From assembly GCF_003076515.1 (NCBI RefSeq), contig NZ_CP022390.1, positions 3,604,572 through 3,668,571 on the forward strand: a stretch of DNA of 64,000 nt. Reading direction: 5' to 3'. The notes below the pieces were generated by a model. The model was given only the letters and a program-made list of their open reading frames with translations. It did not search any database and had not been told where the DNA came from. Every line of letters starts with the position of its first letter. The stretch's first letter is position 1. This DNA is from Alcaligenes aquatilis (GTDB lineage: Bacteria; Pseudomonadota; Gammaproteobacteria; Burkholderiales; Burkholderiaceae_B). Shown here in pieces: positions 16,814-25,376 of this stretch. A program made the position numbers and the translations under genes.

Positions 16814-19060
16814 TCAGTGTGTGCTCAGGCTGGACAGGGGTTTCTTGGACCAGTAGATCGAGCTCAGCTCCTGCTCACTCAGGACGCGGTTCCACATGGC
16901 CAGGTCACCAAACATTTGCTGGGTGGGCGGAGCAACCGAGCATTGGCCAACCGTATAGGGAGGTTTGACCGAGCCATTGCACTTGTTCATCAGGAACGTG
17001 CCGGTGCCATCGTCGCCAATACCCCATTGTGGGTAGGGCGAGAGCTTGGAGACATCCACTGCACCCGTGGATTTGTTGGTAGCCACGCGCGTAACCTGCT
17101 CGGTAGAGGGATCAAACACGCGCATGTTCATGGTCTTGGCAACACCGTCCACCGAGAAAGCAAGGTGTACCCACTTACCTACTGGAATCTGGGTGTAGGG
17201 ATTGGTTGGGCCGTCGGCACGTACTCCACCCGAGCCAATATTGAAGGCAATGCCGCACTGGTTTTGGATGCCACTGTTGAACAAGCCAATGGCGACACCG
17301 GCATTGGCACCACTGACGTAGTTCTTGTTGGATAGGACCGTGACGTTGTTGCGATCGATGCACTTGGGCACCTGATACCAAAAGCCAATGGTGAATTGCG
17401 GGTTGCTGCCCGTGGAGATGTCAAAGCCTTGGGCCGGCGTCATGCGATAGCCTTCCAGACCTTCTTCGGTGACATAGTTGGTGTCAACCAGCAAGCCATG
17501 CGTGCCTGTAAAGGGACCGGGCACGACCAGACCGGCCGCATTGGGCAGGTCGTTGGAGGCCGGTGCCATGGTGCTGTTTTTCTGCGCGTCTACAGGGGGC
17601 AGGTTGGCGCTAAAGGGATAGTAGGAGACCAGGCCATTGAGCAGGGAGGCTTCCAGAGGGACGGGAGGCAAATACGAGATGGGCGGGCTAAACAGACTGC
17701 GCCAGGCGGCATCGGTGCCTGAACCGGCCTGCACGGTGTAGTCAAACTGGTAGGTGCCTCGGTCAGACAGGCCAGCGGTGGCCTGGTTGTCGGTATAGCT
17801 TTGTGTGCCAGCCGGTAGGCGTGACGCGATTACCTGGCCGTCCCGCAAAATGTCGATAGAGGCATCGGCGGGGGCTTTCCAGTCCAGTTTGATTGCAACG
17901 GCAGAGGAGTGGTTGTCCAGCACCGTGGCTTGCAGACTCGTGACCGCTTGTGGGCCTAGCAGGCTGCTGCCATCGAGCTTGTAGTCGGCAGCCGGGGGTA
18001 GCTTGTCCAGATACCGCATGATGGTAGGGGCCACATCCACCAGGCTGTTGTACTGATACAGCTCGGGCAGCGTAGCAGGTACGCTGGCGCCAATGCCCTG
18101 TTCTCCTGTGTTGACGGCCTGATTGATGGCCAGGAAGGTGGTGGATTGGGGCAGCAAAGGCAAGCCATTATCCTGGCCGTGTTCGCTCAGGCCATGGCTG
18201 CCGGTCACGATCACCAGCCACTCGCGGTCTTTTTGCTTGGCAGCAGCGTCCAGCAAGGTGCCGATTTCCTTGTCCAGCTTGCTTAAGGTAGCGTTGTAGC
18301 CCGGTGATTCAATGCCGAAGTCCAGCGCAGCATCTTTGGCAGCGCGATACTGAACCAGAACCTTGCGGTAGTCCCCTTTGATCATCGTCAGGGCCTGGCT
18401 GGAGACGCAGGACAGGGTGACGGTTTGTGGAGAACAGTCGGCCAGCTCATGCAGACGCTCGGCATCGTGGTCGGCCTTGAGCAAGTGTGCCAAGCCTTTG
18501 GATGCCACGGCTGCAGCATTCTGTCCGTTTTGCTCGGAGTGGAACAGGCTGTTTTGGCGCAGCACCTGATCCGGCGCGGTAGACACGACGCCATGACGGT
18601 TGGCCCAGGTTCCGGTCAGCAGGCTGGCCCAGCTGGGCATATCCAGATTGGCTTGTTGGCTGGGGGTGCCGGCGACGCCACCGCTGTAGGCCAGTTGTAC
18701 TTGCAGCTTGGCCAGATTGGGCAGGCTGCCATCGGCAATGCCTTGCTGCACGGCCTGGTAGGTTGCCCCATTCAAATTGATGATCAGGGCGTGGCGGGTG
18801 CTAGGGGTATCCGGCTTGTCCGGGTTGACGGGTGTTTCGGGCTCCGCTTCCTGGCCGTTGCCTGTGCCGGACCCGCTGCAAGCGGCCAAGGTAGCCGATA
18901 GGGTGGCCACCGCGAGGGCTTTGAGCAGACCGGGTTTACCAAAGACAGGCCGGGACAGGCCTTGGAATGGCAACGCATGGCTGCTCGGATGGGAATTTTC
19001 AGAGGGATAAGGAAAGCCGGGCCGCTGGGAGGCGGAGCGGGCCGTGTGCGCATGTCTCAT
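16814..19060 (-). CDS. Large lipoprotein: degenerate phosphodiesterase-like domain plus LamG domain
   Basis: Protein of 748 residues. A lipoprotein signal ends at LAACSGSG (Cys61), preceded by an unusually long N-terminal extension; a TTG near residue 30 would give a normal signal. Residues about 88-350 have an alkaline-phosphatase/nucleotide-pyrophosphatase layout (ALIINLNGA, MPSWASLLTGTWANRHGV, VIVTGSHG), about 370-450 an Fn3-like beta segment, and about 470-748 a LamG/concanavalin-like fold. Key positions look substituted: Asn97 where a metal Asp is expected, Asp140 at the nucleophile position, Ser before the last His. So it may bind rather than cleave a phosphoester. First gene of the phospholipase operon. 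Confidence 0.72.
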   Translation of the reverse strand: MRHAHTARSASQRPGFPYPSENSHPSSHALPFQGLSRPVFGKPGLLKALAVATLSATLAACSGSGTGNGQEAEPETPVNPDKPDTPSTRHALIINLNGATYQAVQQGIADGSLPNLAKLQVQLAYSGGVAGTPSQQANLDMPSWASLLTGTWANRHGVVSTAPDQVLRQNSLFHSEQNGQNAAAVASKGLAHLLKADHDAERLHELADCSPQTVTLSCVSSQALTMIKGDYRKVLVQYRAAKDAALDFGIESPGYNATLSKLDKEIGTLLDAAAKQKDREWLVIVTGSHGLSEHGQDNGLPLLPQSTTFLAINQAVNTGEQGIGASVPATLPELYQYNSLVDVAPTIMRYLDKLPPAADYKLDGSSLLGPQAVTSLQATVLDNHSSAVAIKLDWKAPADASIDILRDGQVIASRLPAGTQSYTDNQATAGLSDRGTYQFDYTVQAGSGTDAAWRSLFSPPISYLPPVPLEASLLNGLVSYYPFSANLPPVDAQKNSTMAPASNDLPNAAGLVVPGPFTGTHGLLVDTNYVTEEGLEGYRMTPAQGFDISTGSNPQFTIGFWYQVPKCIDRNNVTVLSNKNYVSGANAGVAIGLFNSGIQNQCGIAFNIGSGGVRADGPTNPYTQIPVGKWVHLAFSVDGVAKTMNMRVFDPSTEQVTRVATNKSTGAVDVSKLSPYPQWGIGDDGTGTFLMNKCNGSVKPPYTVGQCSVAPPTQQMFGDLAMWNRVLSEQELSSIYWSKKPLSSLSTH

Positions 19061-19244
19061 GATTCGATAGCCTTGTCACTGATGTTGGGGAAAGGGTCGA
19101 TCGAATTAGAGCAAGGCAGGATGACGGCCTTGGGTCGATATCCTAGACGTTCATCGTCGTTCCTGTGTGCTTTTTCGGCAGATCTCTTGACGGTTTTGGG
19201 TCGGAAGTCGAAAAGTGGAGCAGTGTCGGCTTGGGAGTGTGAAC

Positions 19245-19265
19245 AAGCCCGCTGTTAGCGGGTTT
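19245..19265 (-). terminator. Hairpin after the alpha/beta hydrolase gene
   Basis: AAGCCCGCT-GTT-AGCGGGTTT forms a nine-base stem with one G-T wobble, 22 bases downstream of the hydrolase stop on the minus strand. The T run after it on that strand is short, so it may be a weak terminator. The rest of the 226-bp gap (19061-19286) presumably holds the lipoprotein promoter; no hexamers were assigned. Confidence 0.5.
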
Positions 19266-19286
19266 GTCTGGTTAAAGAGGGAACGT

Positions 19287-20021
19287 TTAAACAATAGGGG
19301 GTGCGCAGGAGAGGTAGGGTTCCAGAATGTGCAGTGTTTCGAGGGGGTGGGAAATCATGCAGTCATGGCCAGCTTGTAGTTCCAGATAAGGCCAGCCCAG
19401 TTGGCGGGCATATAACTTGCTGCTTTCCAGGGCGCTGAGAGCAGGTTGAGTACAGTCCACGTAGATGCCGGGATATAAGTCTGGGTCTACATTCTGTATG
19501 TCTGTGTAGCTGCGGGTGGGGTGCGGTGTCAGCAAGCTATCCGCCCAGCGAATGTGAGCTGGGTCATTCACCCCCATATTCGCAACCGTGGGAACAGGAA
19601 AGACCGTTGTGTCGTTGCTGCCTTGATAGCTTGAAGCCAAGCGCTGTCGGCGTGTCGCCGGGGGATGTGAGTAGGCCCAGCTTTGACCGCCAGGGACCAG
19701 GACTGCATCGAGATAGACGGCACGTTGAATGTGCGTGCTGCCGGTGATATGCAGTTGTTCTTGCAAGCCGGGCATGATCAGTCCCGCATAACTGTGTCCG
19801 ATCAGGACGCATTCATCGAGTTCCTGATATTGAAAGAACGCCACAATATCTTGTATGTGAGTGTGTATCCCAACCTGGGGGGTCAGAAGATGGGCGCGGT
19901 CTCCCAAACCGGTGAAGGTGGGGGTGAAAACCCGGTGTCCGTGTTGCTCTAGCAAGGCCTGTAGGTTGCCCCAGCTCCAACCTCCGTGCCAAGCTCCATG
20001 TAGTAAAACGATATTCGACAT
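19287..20021 (-). CDS. Alpha/beta hydrolase, plant-esterase/hydroxynitrile-lyase-like
   Basis: Cytoplasmic-looking hydrolase of 244 residues with no signal peptide. The oxyanion strand LLHGAWHGGWSW, nucleophile elbow GHSYAG (Ser77) and late His in QAGHDCMISHP make up a complete triad; the overall pattern resembles the methylesterase/hydroxynitrile-lyase group. It is the last gene of the cupin-Liv transporter operon, 12 bases after the second ATPase gene, so it probably cleaves the imported compound, perhaps an ester or lactone. The substrate is unknown. Confidence 0.82.
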   Translation of the reverse strand: MSNIVLLHGAWHGGWSWGNLQALLEQHGHRVFTPTFTGLGDRAHLLTPQVGIHTHIQDIVAFFQYQELDECVLIGHSYAGLIMPGLQEQLHITGSTHIQRAVYLDAVLVPGGQSWAYSHPPATRRQRLASSYQGSNDTTVFPVPTVANMGVNDPAHIRWADSLLTPHPTRSYTDIQNVDPDLYPGIYVDCTQPALSALESSKLYARQLGWPYLELQAGHDCMISHPLETLHILEPYLSCAPPIV

Positions 20022-20033
20022 AACAGTTTCTGT

Positions 20034-20771
20034 TTACACTGCGCAGTAGCGGTCCTGCATCTCCTGATCGGCCAGGAGCTCGGCAGCACTGGCGCGGTGC
20101 ACAACCGCCCCATTGTCTATAATCACCGCCCGGTCTGCGATCTCCAAAGCGAGGGCCACGTTTTGTTCGACCAACACCACGGTTTTTCCTTGCTGGCGTA
20201 GCTCGGTAAACAACGTAAACATTTCATCGACCAGTTTGGGCATAATCCCTTCTGAGGGCTCATCCAGCAAAATAAGCTTCGGATTGCTCATCAGGGCACG
20301 CGCAATTGCGAGCATTTGCTGTTCCCCTCCAGACATCGTGCTGGCCGTTTGCTTAAAGCGTTCTTTCAGGCGGGGGAAAGTTTGGGCAATTTCCTCAATA
20401 CGCTCTGCCTGCTTGTACTGGCCAGGTATAGCTGCCAGACCTAACTGCAAGTTTTCCAGCACCGTCAGTCCGGGGACGATTCTGCGCTCTTCGGGAACGT
20501 AGCCCAGACCGTAGCGGAAGCGTTGATGGGCAGGGCGAGCTAGTAGTTCTTGCCCTCCATACACTACTGATCCTTGAACTTTCGGTACCAGCCCCATAAT
20601 TGCCTTCAAAGTGGTGGTTTTGCCAGCGCCATTTCGACCGAGAATAGCCAATAGCTCACCCTCTTGAACGCAGAGGTCAAGGCCTTGCAGAATGTGGCTG
20701 GGCCCGTACCAGGCTTGCAGATTGGTGATGTGTAGCGATGTGTTTTTCGATAGGCTAGTGGTGGGCGACAT
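20034..20771 (-). CDS. Branched-chain-amino-acid-type ABC transporter ATPase (LivF-like)
   Basis: ATPase of 245 residues, one of two energising a HAAT-family importer. Walker A GRNGAGKTT, signature MSGGEQQMLAIARAL, Walker B LILLDEPSEGI are intact, and YVPEERRIVPGLTVLENL is typical of LivF. It overlaps the LivG-like gene by 17 bases and is followed after 12 bases by the hydrolase. Despite the Liv name, members of this family import many organic acids, amides and aromatics. Confidence 0.9.
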   Translation of the reverse strand: MSPTTSLSKNTSLHITNLQAWYGPSHILQGLDLCVQEGELLAILGRNGAGKTTTLKAIMGLVPKVQGSVVYGGQELLARPAHQRFRYGLGYVPEERRIVPGLTVLENLQLGLAAIPGQYKQAERIEEIAQTFPRLKERFKQTASTMSGGEQQMLAIARALMSNPKLILLDEPSEGIMPKLVDEMFTLFTELRQQGKTVVLVEQNVALALEIADRAVIIDNGAVVHRASAAELLADQEMQDRYCAV

Positions 20772-21516
20772 GCTTTTCCCCTAAATAGACACGCTTGACC
20801 TCGGCATTGTTCATGATTTCGGTTGGTGAGCCTTCTGCGAGCAGGGCTCCGTGGTGCAGGACAAGAACCCGGTCGCTTATATCCATGACCATCTTCATCT
20901 TGTGCTCGACCAGCGCAATGGTGCGTTGTTGGCGCAATGCCTGGATCAATTCGATAATTTGTACCGTCTCTTGTGGCCCCATGCCGGCCGTGGGTTCGTC
21001 CATCAAAAGCAGTTCGGGATCGCTGGCCAGTGCCATGGCAATCTCGAGTGCACGCTGCTCCCCGTGTGATAGGGCACCCGCCAGCAGGTCGGCTTTGTGA
21101 TCCAGTCTGACCATGGCTAGCAGTTCTGTAATGCGCTTTTGAGCTTTGGGGCGCTCGTCACGTACAGTCCAGAAATTTAGGGAGGTTTTGGGAGTCTCTA
21201 ACGCTAGAAAAACATTTTCAGCCAACGTGCTTTCCAGAAAGAGGCTGGTGATCTGATGAGACTTGGCAATGCCAATATTGACAAACCGATGCCGGGGGAT
21301 AGGCCGGGTGTTTTGCCCTTTAAACAAAAGTTGTCCAGCATCCGGTTTGATGGTGCCGCTCAACATATTGAACAGTGTGCTTTTTCCCGCCCCATTGGGG
21401 CCGATAATTGAAAGCAGCTCTCCGCGTCGGATGGTAAAGCTGATGTCCTTATTGGCGACATAGCCACTGTAAATTTTGCTCAAACCTTGGGCGGAAAGAA
21501 TGATGTCGTGTGTCAT
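20755..21516 (-). CDS. Branched-chain-amino-acid-type ABC transporter ATPase (LivG-like)
   Basis: ATPase of 253 residues from the ATG at 21516, which overlaps the permease stop as ATGA. Walker A GPNGAGKST, signature LSHGEQRALEIAMAL (an S-H-G variant usual in LivG) and Walker B LLLMDEPTAGM are present; ALVEHKMKMVMDISDRVLVL is the LivG-type C-terminal region. The upstream extension to 21567 lies inside the permease gene and is not protein-like. Second ATPase of the importer. Confidence 0.9.
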   Translation of the reverse strand: MTHDIILSAQGLSKIYSGYVANKDISFTIRRGELLSIIGPNGAGKSTLFNMLSGTIKPDAGQLLFKGQNTRPIPRHRFVNIGIAKSHQITSLFLESTLAENVFLALETPKTSLNFWTVRDERPKAQKRITELLAMVRLDHKADLLAGALSHGEQRALEIAMALASDPELLLMDEPTAGMGPQETVQIIELIQALRQQRTIALVEHKMKMVMDISDRVLVLHHGALLAEGSPTEIMNNAEVKRVYLGEKHVAHH

Positions 21517-22523
21517 GGCTTTGGCTCCGCAGGACGGCCCTGTCCTATTGTTTGAACACCACCCCAAATACCTTTTGAGAAAAACAGGACCAGCAGCATG
21601 AACAAAATACCGCTGATCATTTGCCAGTAGTCAGTCAGGTCAGAAAGAAGATTTTCAGCGCCCAGAAAGACAACGGCTCCCACCACCGGGCCAACAAAGG
21701 TAGCCATGCCCCCTAGCAGTACCATCATCACGACTTGTCCAGAAAGGTGAACTGAGAGCGTCTCTAACGGAACTGTACCGATGTGATAGGCGTACAGAGC
21801 TCCCGCTAAACCGGACAGTAAACCGGAGATTGCAAAGGTAAGCTGCCGAACTCGTAGAACAGGCACACCGCAGGCGGCTGCACGTTGCTCATTTTGACGA
21901 ATCATGGATAAGGAGCGGCCCAAAGGGGTGTAGAGCAAGGCGCGTAGCAGGCCCAAGGCGCCCGCAACAATTATAAAAATCAGGTAGTACTTGCTCAGTG
22001 GGTCGGCACTGGATAGTTGTAAAAACTCCCAGTCTATTTGCAAGGGGGGGACGCCCCGCAAGCCGTTGTCACCCCCGGTCCAGTTTGCATTACGGTAAGC
22101 AAAAAAGTACGCACATTGTGCCAATGCTAATGTGATCATGGCAAAGTAGATGCCACGCACCCGTAGAGATAAAAAAGCAAAGATCACGCCGATTCCCAAA
22201 CCTACCACGGCGCCAAACAGTAAAGACAGCCCCCAAGGTAATTGAGCGTGGACAGCTGCGATACCTGCCGCGTAGGCTCCCCCTCCAAATAAGGCTGCGT
22301 GTCCTAGCGATAGCATGCCGCCATAACCGAAGACTAAATTGTATGCACTGGCAAACAATGCAAAAATCAGCATCGAGGTAGCCAGGGATTGATGGGGCAC
22401 CAGCCAAGGAAGCAGGCTCAGGAAGGCCAGTGTTCCAAGCAGGTCAAGCCATCGTTTGGGGCGCTGTAGACGGGCAGAAGGTCTTGCGCCGTGGTGAGAT
22501 CTCGTAAGAGTTGATGTTTGCAT
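21513..22523 (-). CDS. Branched-chain-amino-acid-type ABC permease (LivM-like)
   Basis: Membrane permease of 336 residues with roughly eight to ten hydrophobic segments and the family motif GYGGMLSLGHAALFGGGAY near residue 75. I start it at the ATG at 22523, five bases after the LivH-like stop; the much longer upstream frame merely reads the neighbouring gene out of frame. Partner of the LivH-like permease in the importer encoded at 20034-24662. Confidence 0.88.
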   Translation of the reverse strand: MQTSTLTRSHHGARPSARLQRPKRWLDLLGTLAFLSLLPWLVPHQSLATSMLIFALFASAYNLVFGYGGMLSLGHAALFGGGAYAAGIAAVHAQLPWGLSLLFGAVVGLGIGVIFAFLSLRVRGIYFAMITLALAQCAYFFAYRNANWTGGDNGLRGVPPLQIDWEFLQLSSADPLSKYYLIFIIVAGALGLLRALLYTPLGRSLSMIRQNEQRAAACGVPVLRVRQLTFAISGLLSGLAGALYAYHIGTVPLETLSVHLSGQVVMMVLLGGMATFVGPVVGAVVFLGAENLLSDLTDYWQMISGILFMLLVLFFSKGIWGGVQTIGQGRPAEPKP

Positions 22524-22528
22524 TGTTT

Positions 22529-23410
22529 TTATCCTAAAGCTCCGCGTCGTCCCAGGAGACCTTGGGGACGTGCTAGTAGCATCAGAGTCATCAGCACATA
22601 AATGGAGAGTTCTTGGAATTCGGGTGCGAGCAAGGTTACGAAACTGACAACCATGCCGATAAGCAGTCCGGCCAGCACCGCACCAGATAAGGAACCCATC
22701 CCTCCCACTACCGTCACAACAAAGGCATCGACCAAGATGGCTGAGCCCATATCGGGATGTACTCCACGCATGGGCGCTGCCAGAATGCCTGATAAGGCAG
22801 CCAGCCCTGACCCTAGGGAAAAGGCCATGAGCCAGACTCGGGAAATGTCGATGCCTAGAATGCGAATAATGGTGCCATCTTGAGCTCCGGCGCGGATAAT
22901 CAGCCCCCAGCGTGTGCGCTCCAGAAGCAGCCACAATAACAAGACGAGTCCCAGACAAAGACCGATTAAAAAGAGCCGGTATCCCGGTAAGAGGCCAAAC
23001 CCAAGATCGATCACCTCGCTTAGCGCATCGGGAGTATCAACGTGAACGCCTTCCCGCCCGAAAATCATGCGTACAGCATCGACGATGACATACGCCGCTC
23101 CAAATGTAAGCAGAAGGGGGTAGTCGATGCCTTTGCCGTACAGACGCCGAATTAGAAAACGCTCGAAGAGCCCTCCGATGGCGGCACCGCCTAGTGCCGC
23201 GACAACGATGGCTGCAGTAAAGCTCTGTGTGTATTCCAGTGTGACAAACCCAAGATAGGCGCCTAGCATGTAAAAGGCACCATGCGAGAAGTTCACCACG
23301 TTAAGTAGGCCAAAAATCAGTGTTAGCCCGACAGCCAGCAGAACATAAATGGAGCCGAGTGCCAGTCCAGCAGCGGCTTGTTGGAAAATCAGGTCTATAG
23401 TCCATTGCAT
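22529..23410 (-). CDS. Branched-chain-amino-acid-type ABC permease (LivH-like)
   Basis: Membrane permease of 293 residues with the LivH N-terminal pattern GLALGSIYVLLAVGLTLIFG followed by VNFSHGAFYMLGAY. The coupling segment LAALSGILAAPMRGV and GMGSLSGAVLAGLLIG are conserved family features. It lies 10 bases after the binding-protein gene. Substrate specificity is set by the binding protein, not by this gene. Confidence 0.9.
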   Translation of the reverse strand: MQWTIDLIFQQAAAGLALGSIYVLLAVGLTLIFGLLNVVNFSHGAFYMLGAYLGFVTLEYTQSFTAAIVVAALGGAAIGGLFERFLIRRLYGKGIDYPLLLTFGAAYVIVDAVRMIFGREGVHVDTPDALSEVIDLGFGLLPGYRLFLIGLCLGLVLLLWLLLERTRWGLIIRAGAQDGTIIRILGIDISRVWLMAFSLGSGLAALSGILAAPMRGVHPDMGSAILVDAFVVTVVGGMGSLSGAVLAGLLIGMVVSFVTLLAPEFQELSIYVLMTLMLLARPQGLLGRRGALG

Positions 23411-23420
23411 AATGTTGCCC

Positions 23421-24662
23421 CTACGCGGGAAAGCCCAGGTTCTGGCAAGACATCAAACGATTTTCCGCCGCCTCTTCGGTTGCCAAAATCTCGAAGAAAT
23501 CATCGTCAGTCTTGGCTTGCTCGGGAGCTTTGGACTGCACGACAAAAACAGATTGCACGGATTGATGGTCGCAGCGACGGTAGAACTGAGGGCCTTTGTA
23601 ATAGTCGTACTGCATGGAGCTGAGTGTGTGAACAAGTGCGTCAGCCTCAACGGATTGAGCCTGGAGAGCGGCTTTCAGGGGAGACAGTACGCTGGCATAA
23701 CCCAAGGCCGCGTAATCAGACGGATTGGCACCGTGCGCAATGGCACGAAAACCAGCGTTAAATTTGGCCGCGCTAGGCACTGAGTCTTCAATGCCCCAGT
23801 AGTAGCCGATGCAGCCTAAAACGTCTTCATAGACCTTATGTCCGTCCACTTGTCTGGCGGTATGCACCATAAGAGGCACAGCCAGTTTCATTTTGCGTTT
23901 CAAGCCGAACTCCCGGGCTTGCTTTAAAGCGACTTGTTGGTCTCTACCAAAGTTATTAATGACCAGAAGGTCGGGTTTGAGCGCCAGAATGCGTGGGAAC
24001 AGCGTGGAGTAATCATTGACGCCTAAAGGGTGGCGAATATCTTCGACAATTTCTGCTCCTTGCTGTTCGGCAGCCAGCCTGAAACCCGCTGCCATTTCTT
24101 GCCCATAGATATATTCGGCCGTCAGCATGACGATACGCTTGGCACCGCGTGGCACCACGTAGCGAGCCAATGCGCCCGCAGTGGCTGTTGGTGTTAGTCC
24201 CTCATGAAACAGGTATTTGCTCCATTCTGCTGCCTGGTTTATTGAATCGGAGTTGGCAATAGGGGTGTACGGTACGCTTTTGGCTTTGATGACGCTGTTG
24301 ATCGAGAAGGCGGCGGGGCCAAATGGGCCCGCGATTAAACTCACCTTTTCGGTTTCGACCAACTCCAGTGCGCGCGTTGCACCTTCCCCAGCATTTAGCC
24401 TGCAATCGCGTACCAGCAATTCGGCCATACGGCCATTCAGACCACCAGCTTCATTGAATTGCTGGATGGCTAATTGGGCACCCAGTACCTCCAGGCGAGC
24501 GTCGGCGCCGTAAGGGCCTGTAAGCGGTGCGATGAAACCGATCTTTATGGGTGGGTTGGCTTGTGCCCGTGTCCAGCTAGGCAAGGATAAAGCCGTGAGT
24601 GAGGCCGCCGAAAACTGGAGTAGTCGACGACGCTTGGGGGAGCAAATAGCGTTCTTATCCAT
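23421..24662 (-). CDS. ABC transporter substrate-binding protein, LivK/amide-binding type
   Basis: Periplasmic receptor of 413 residues. An arginine-rich signal (KRRRLLQFSAASL) with a cleavage site near TRA-QAN suggests Tat-like or Sec export. The mature start IKIGFIAPLTGPYGADA is the Peripla_BP_6 signature, and GGLNGRMAELLVRDC follows. I chose the ATG at 24662 because AAGGA lies eight bases upstream. Ligand unknown; relatives bind branched amino acids, amides, aromatics and urea. The cupin and hydrolase in the same operon argue for a catabolised organic compound. Confidence 0.87.
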   Translation of the reverse strand: MDKNAICSPKRRRLLQFSAASLTALSLPSWTRAQANPPIKIGFIAPLTGPYGADARLEVLGAQLAIQQFNEAGGLNGRMAELLVRDCRLNAGEGATRALELVETEKVSLIAGPFGPAAFSINSVIKAKSVPYTPIANSDSINQAAEWSKYLFHEGLTPTATAGALARYVVPRGAKRIVMLTAEYIYGQEMAAGFRLAAEQQGAEIVEDIRHPLGVNDYSTLFPRILALKPDLLVINNFGRDQQVALKQAREFGLKRKMKLAVPLMVHTARQVDGHKVYEDVLGCIGYYWGIEDSVPSAAKFNAGFRAIAHGANPSDYAALGYASVLSPLKAALQAQSVEADALVHTLSSMQYDYYKGPQFYRRCDHQSVQSVFVVQSKAPEQAKTDDDFFEILATEEAAENRLMSCQNLGFPA

Positions 24663-24702
24663 AAGAGGAGTCCTTGAGAGCATGGGCCGGGCAACTGGAG
24701 TA

Positions 24703-25281
24703 CTACTGGGTATTGGACTGGTAGGGGGCGAACCGCTGCGTTGCGTTTTCGGTGTATTCGACTTTGGGTTGGGTTCCGGCAATGACATAGAGCAGCAAAG
24801 ACTCCTCCAGTGGGTCTCCCTCGCTGATATTTTCAAATCCGCGAGCAATACCGGCAGGCATGGAAATCACGTCGTAAGGGCCTAGATCTACATGCTCTTG
24901 TTCAGGGCCCTCGTTAAAGAAAAACCGCCAACGGCCTGTCAGAGGCATAAAGGTTTCGTTGGTGTCATGTACATGGGCAAAGGCCCCGCAGCCAGGCTTG
25001 GCCCACGCAAAGCCCAGGTTAAATCCTTCATTGATCGCAATGGCGGCAGCTGCTGAGGCCGCAGAGCCGACAGGAGAAAGTCCTCCTTTTTCGGGCGCAG
25101 AAAAGCCGATGACGTTCATCAGTGTGCGGGCACCTGAAGGGTGCTTCATATCGGGTAGCCCGGTGCTGGCTCCATGCAGATCTGCGAATCGGGCGACGCG
25201 AGCCAGCATTTCCTGGCGGGAAGCAACTCTGCAGGGAATGATTCGGTTCGAATCAGTGGGATGTTGGTTATGCTCAATCAT
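24703..25281 (-). CDS. Cupin-domain protein heading the transporter operon
   Basis: Single-domain cupin of 192 residues. Cupin motif 1 is intact: HVHDTNETFMPLTG gives H-x-H-x3-E-x6-G. Motif 2, MPAGIARGFEN, has Arg where the third metal His is expected, so metal binding may be altered or absent. Possible roles are a small-molecule dioxygenase, an isomerase or an effector-binding protein. It is the first gene downstream of the TetR-type operators and lies 40 bases before the binding-protein gene. Confidence 0.75.
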   Translation of the reverse strand: MIEHNQHPTDSNRIIPCRVASRQEMLARVARFADLHGASTGLPDMKHPSGARTLMNVIGFSAPEKGGLSPVGSAASAAAAIAINEGFNLGFAWAKPGCGAFAHVHDTNETFMPLTGRWRFFFNEGPEQEHVDLGPYDVISMPAGIARGFENISEGDPLEESLLLYVIAGTQPKVEYTENATQRFAPYQSNTQ

Positions 25282-25299
25282 TGTGTGCTTTCCTTGAAG

Positions 25300-25315
25300 T
25301 TTATCAATCGATAAA
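25300..25315. promoter_or_regulatory. TetR-type operator, site 1
   Basis: TTTATC-AATC-GATAAA, a perfect 6-4-6 palindrome 18 bases upstream of the cupin start codon. Its centre is exactly 20 bp from that of the second palindrome, so two repressor dimers could bind on the same face of the helix. Very likely the binding site of the divergent TetR protein. Confidence 0.7.
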
Positions 25316-25319
25316 AAAG

Positions 25320-25335
25320 ATTATCATGCGATAAT
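25320..25335. promoter_or_regulatory. TetR-type operator, site 2
   Basis: ATTATC-ATGC-GATAAT, a perfect 6-4-6 palindrome sharing the form wTTATC-4-GATAAw with site 1. It lies 41 bases before the TetR start codon, so the pair can control both the leftward operon and the regulator itself. Confidence 0.7.
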
Positions 25336-25376
25336 TTAAGTTCCGCAATTTAATTTCGATGAGGGGTTTCCCTAGC

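Noticed and set aside
22524..22958. N-terminal extension of the LivM-like gene
   Set aside because: It reads the LivH-like gene in another frame; the ATG at 22523 just after the LivH stop is the real start.
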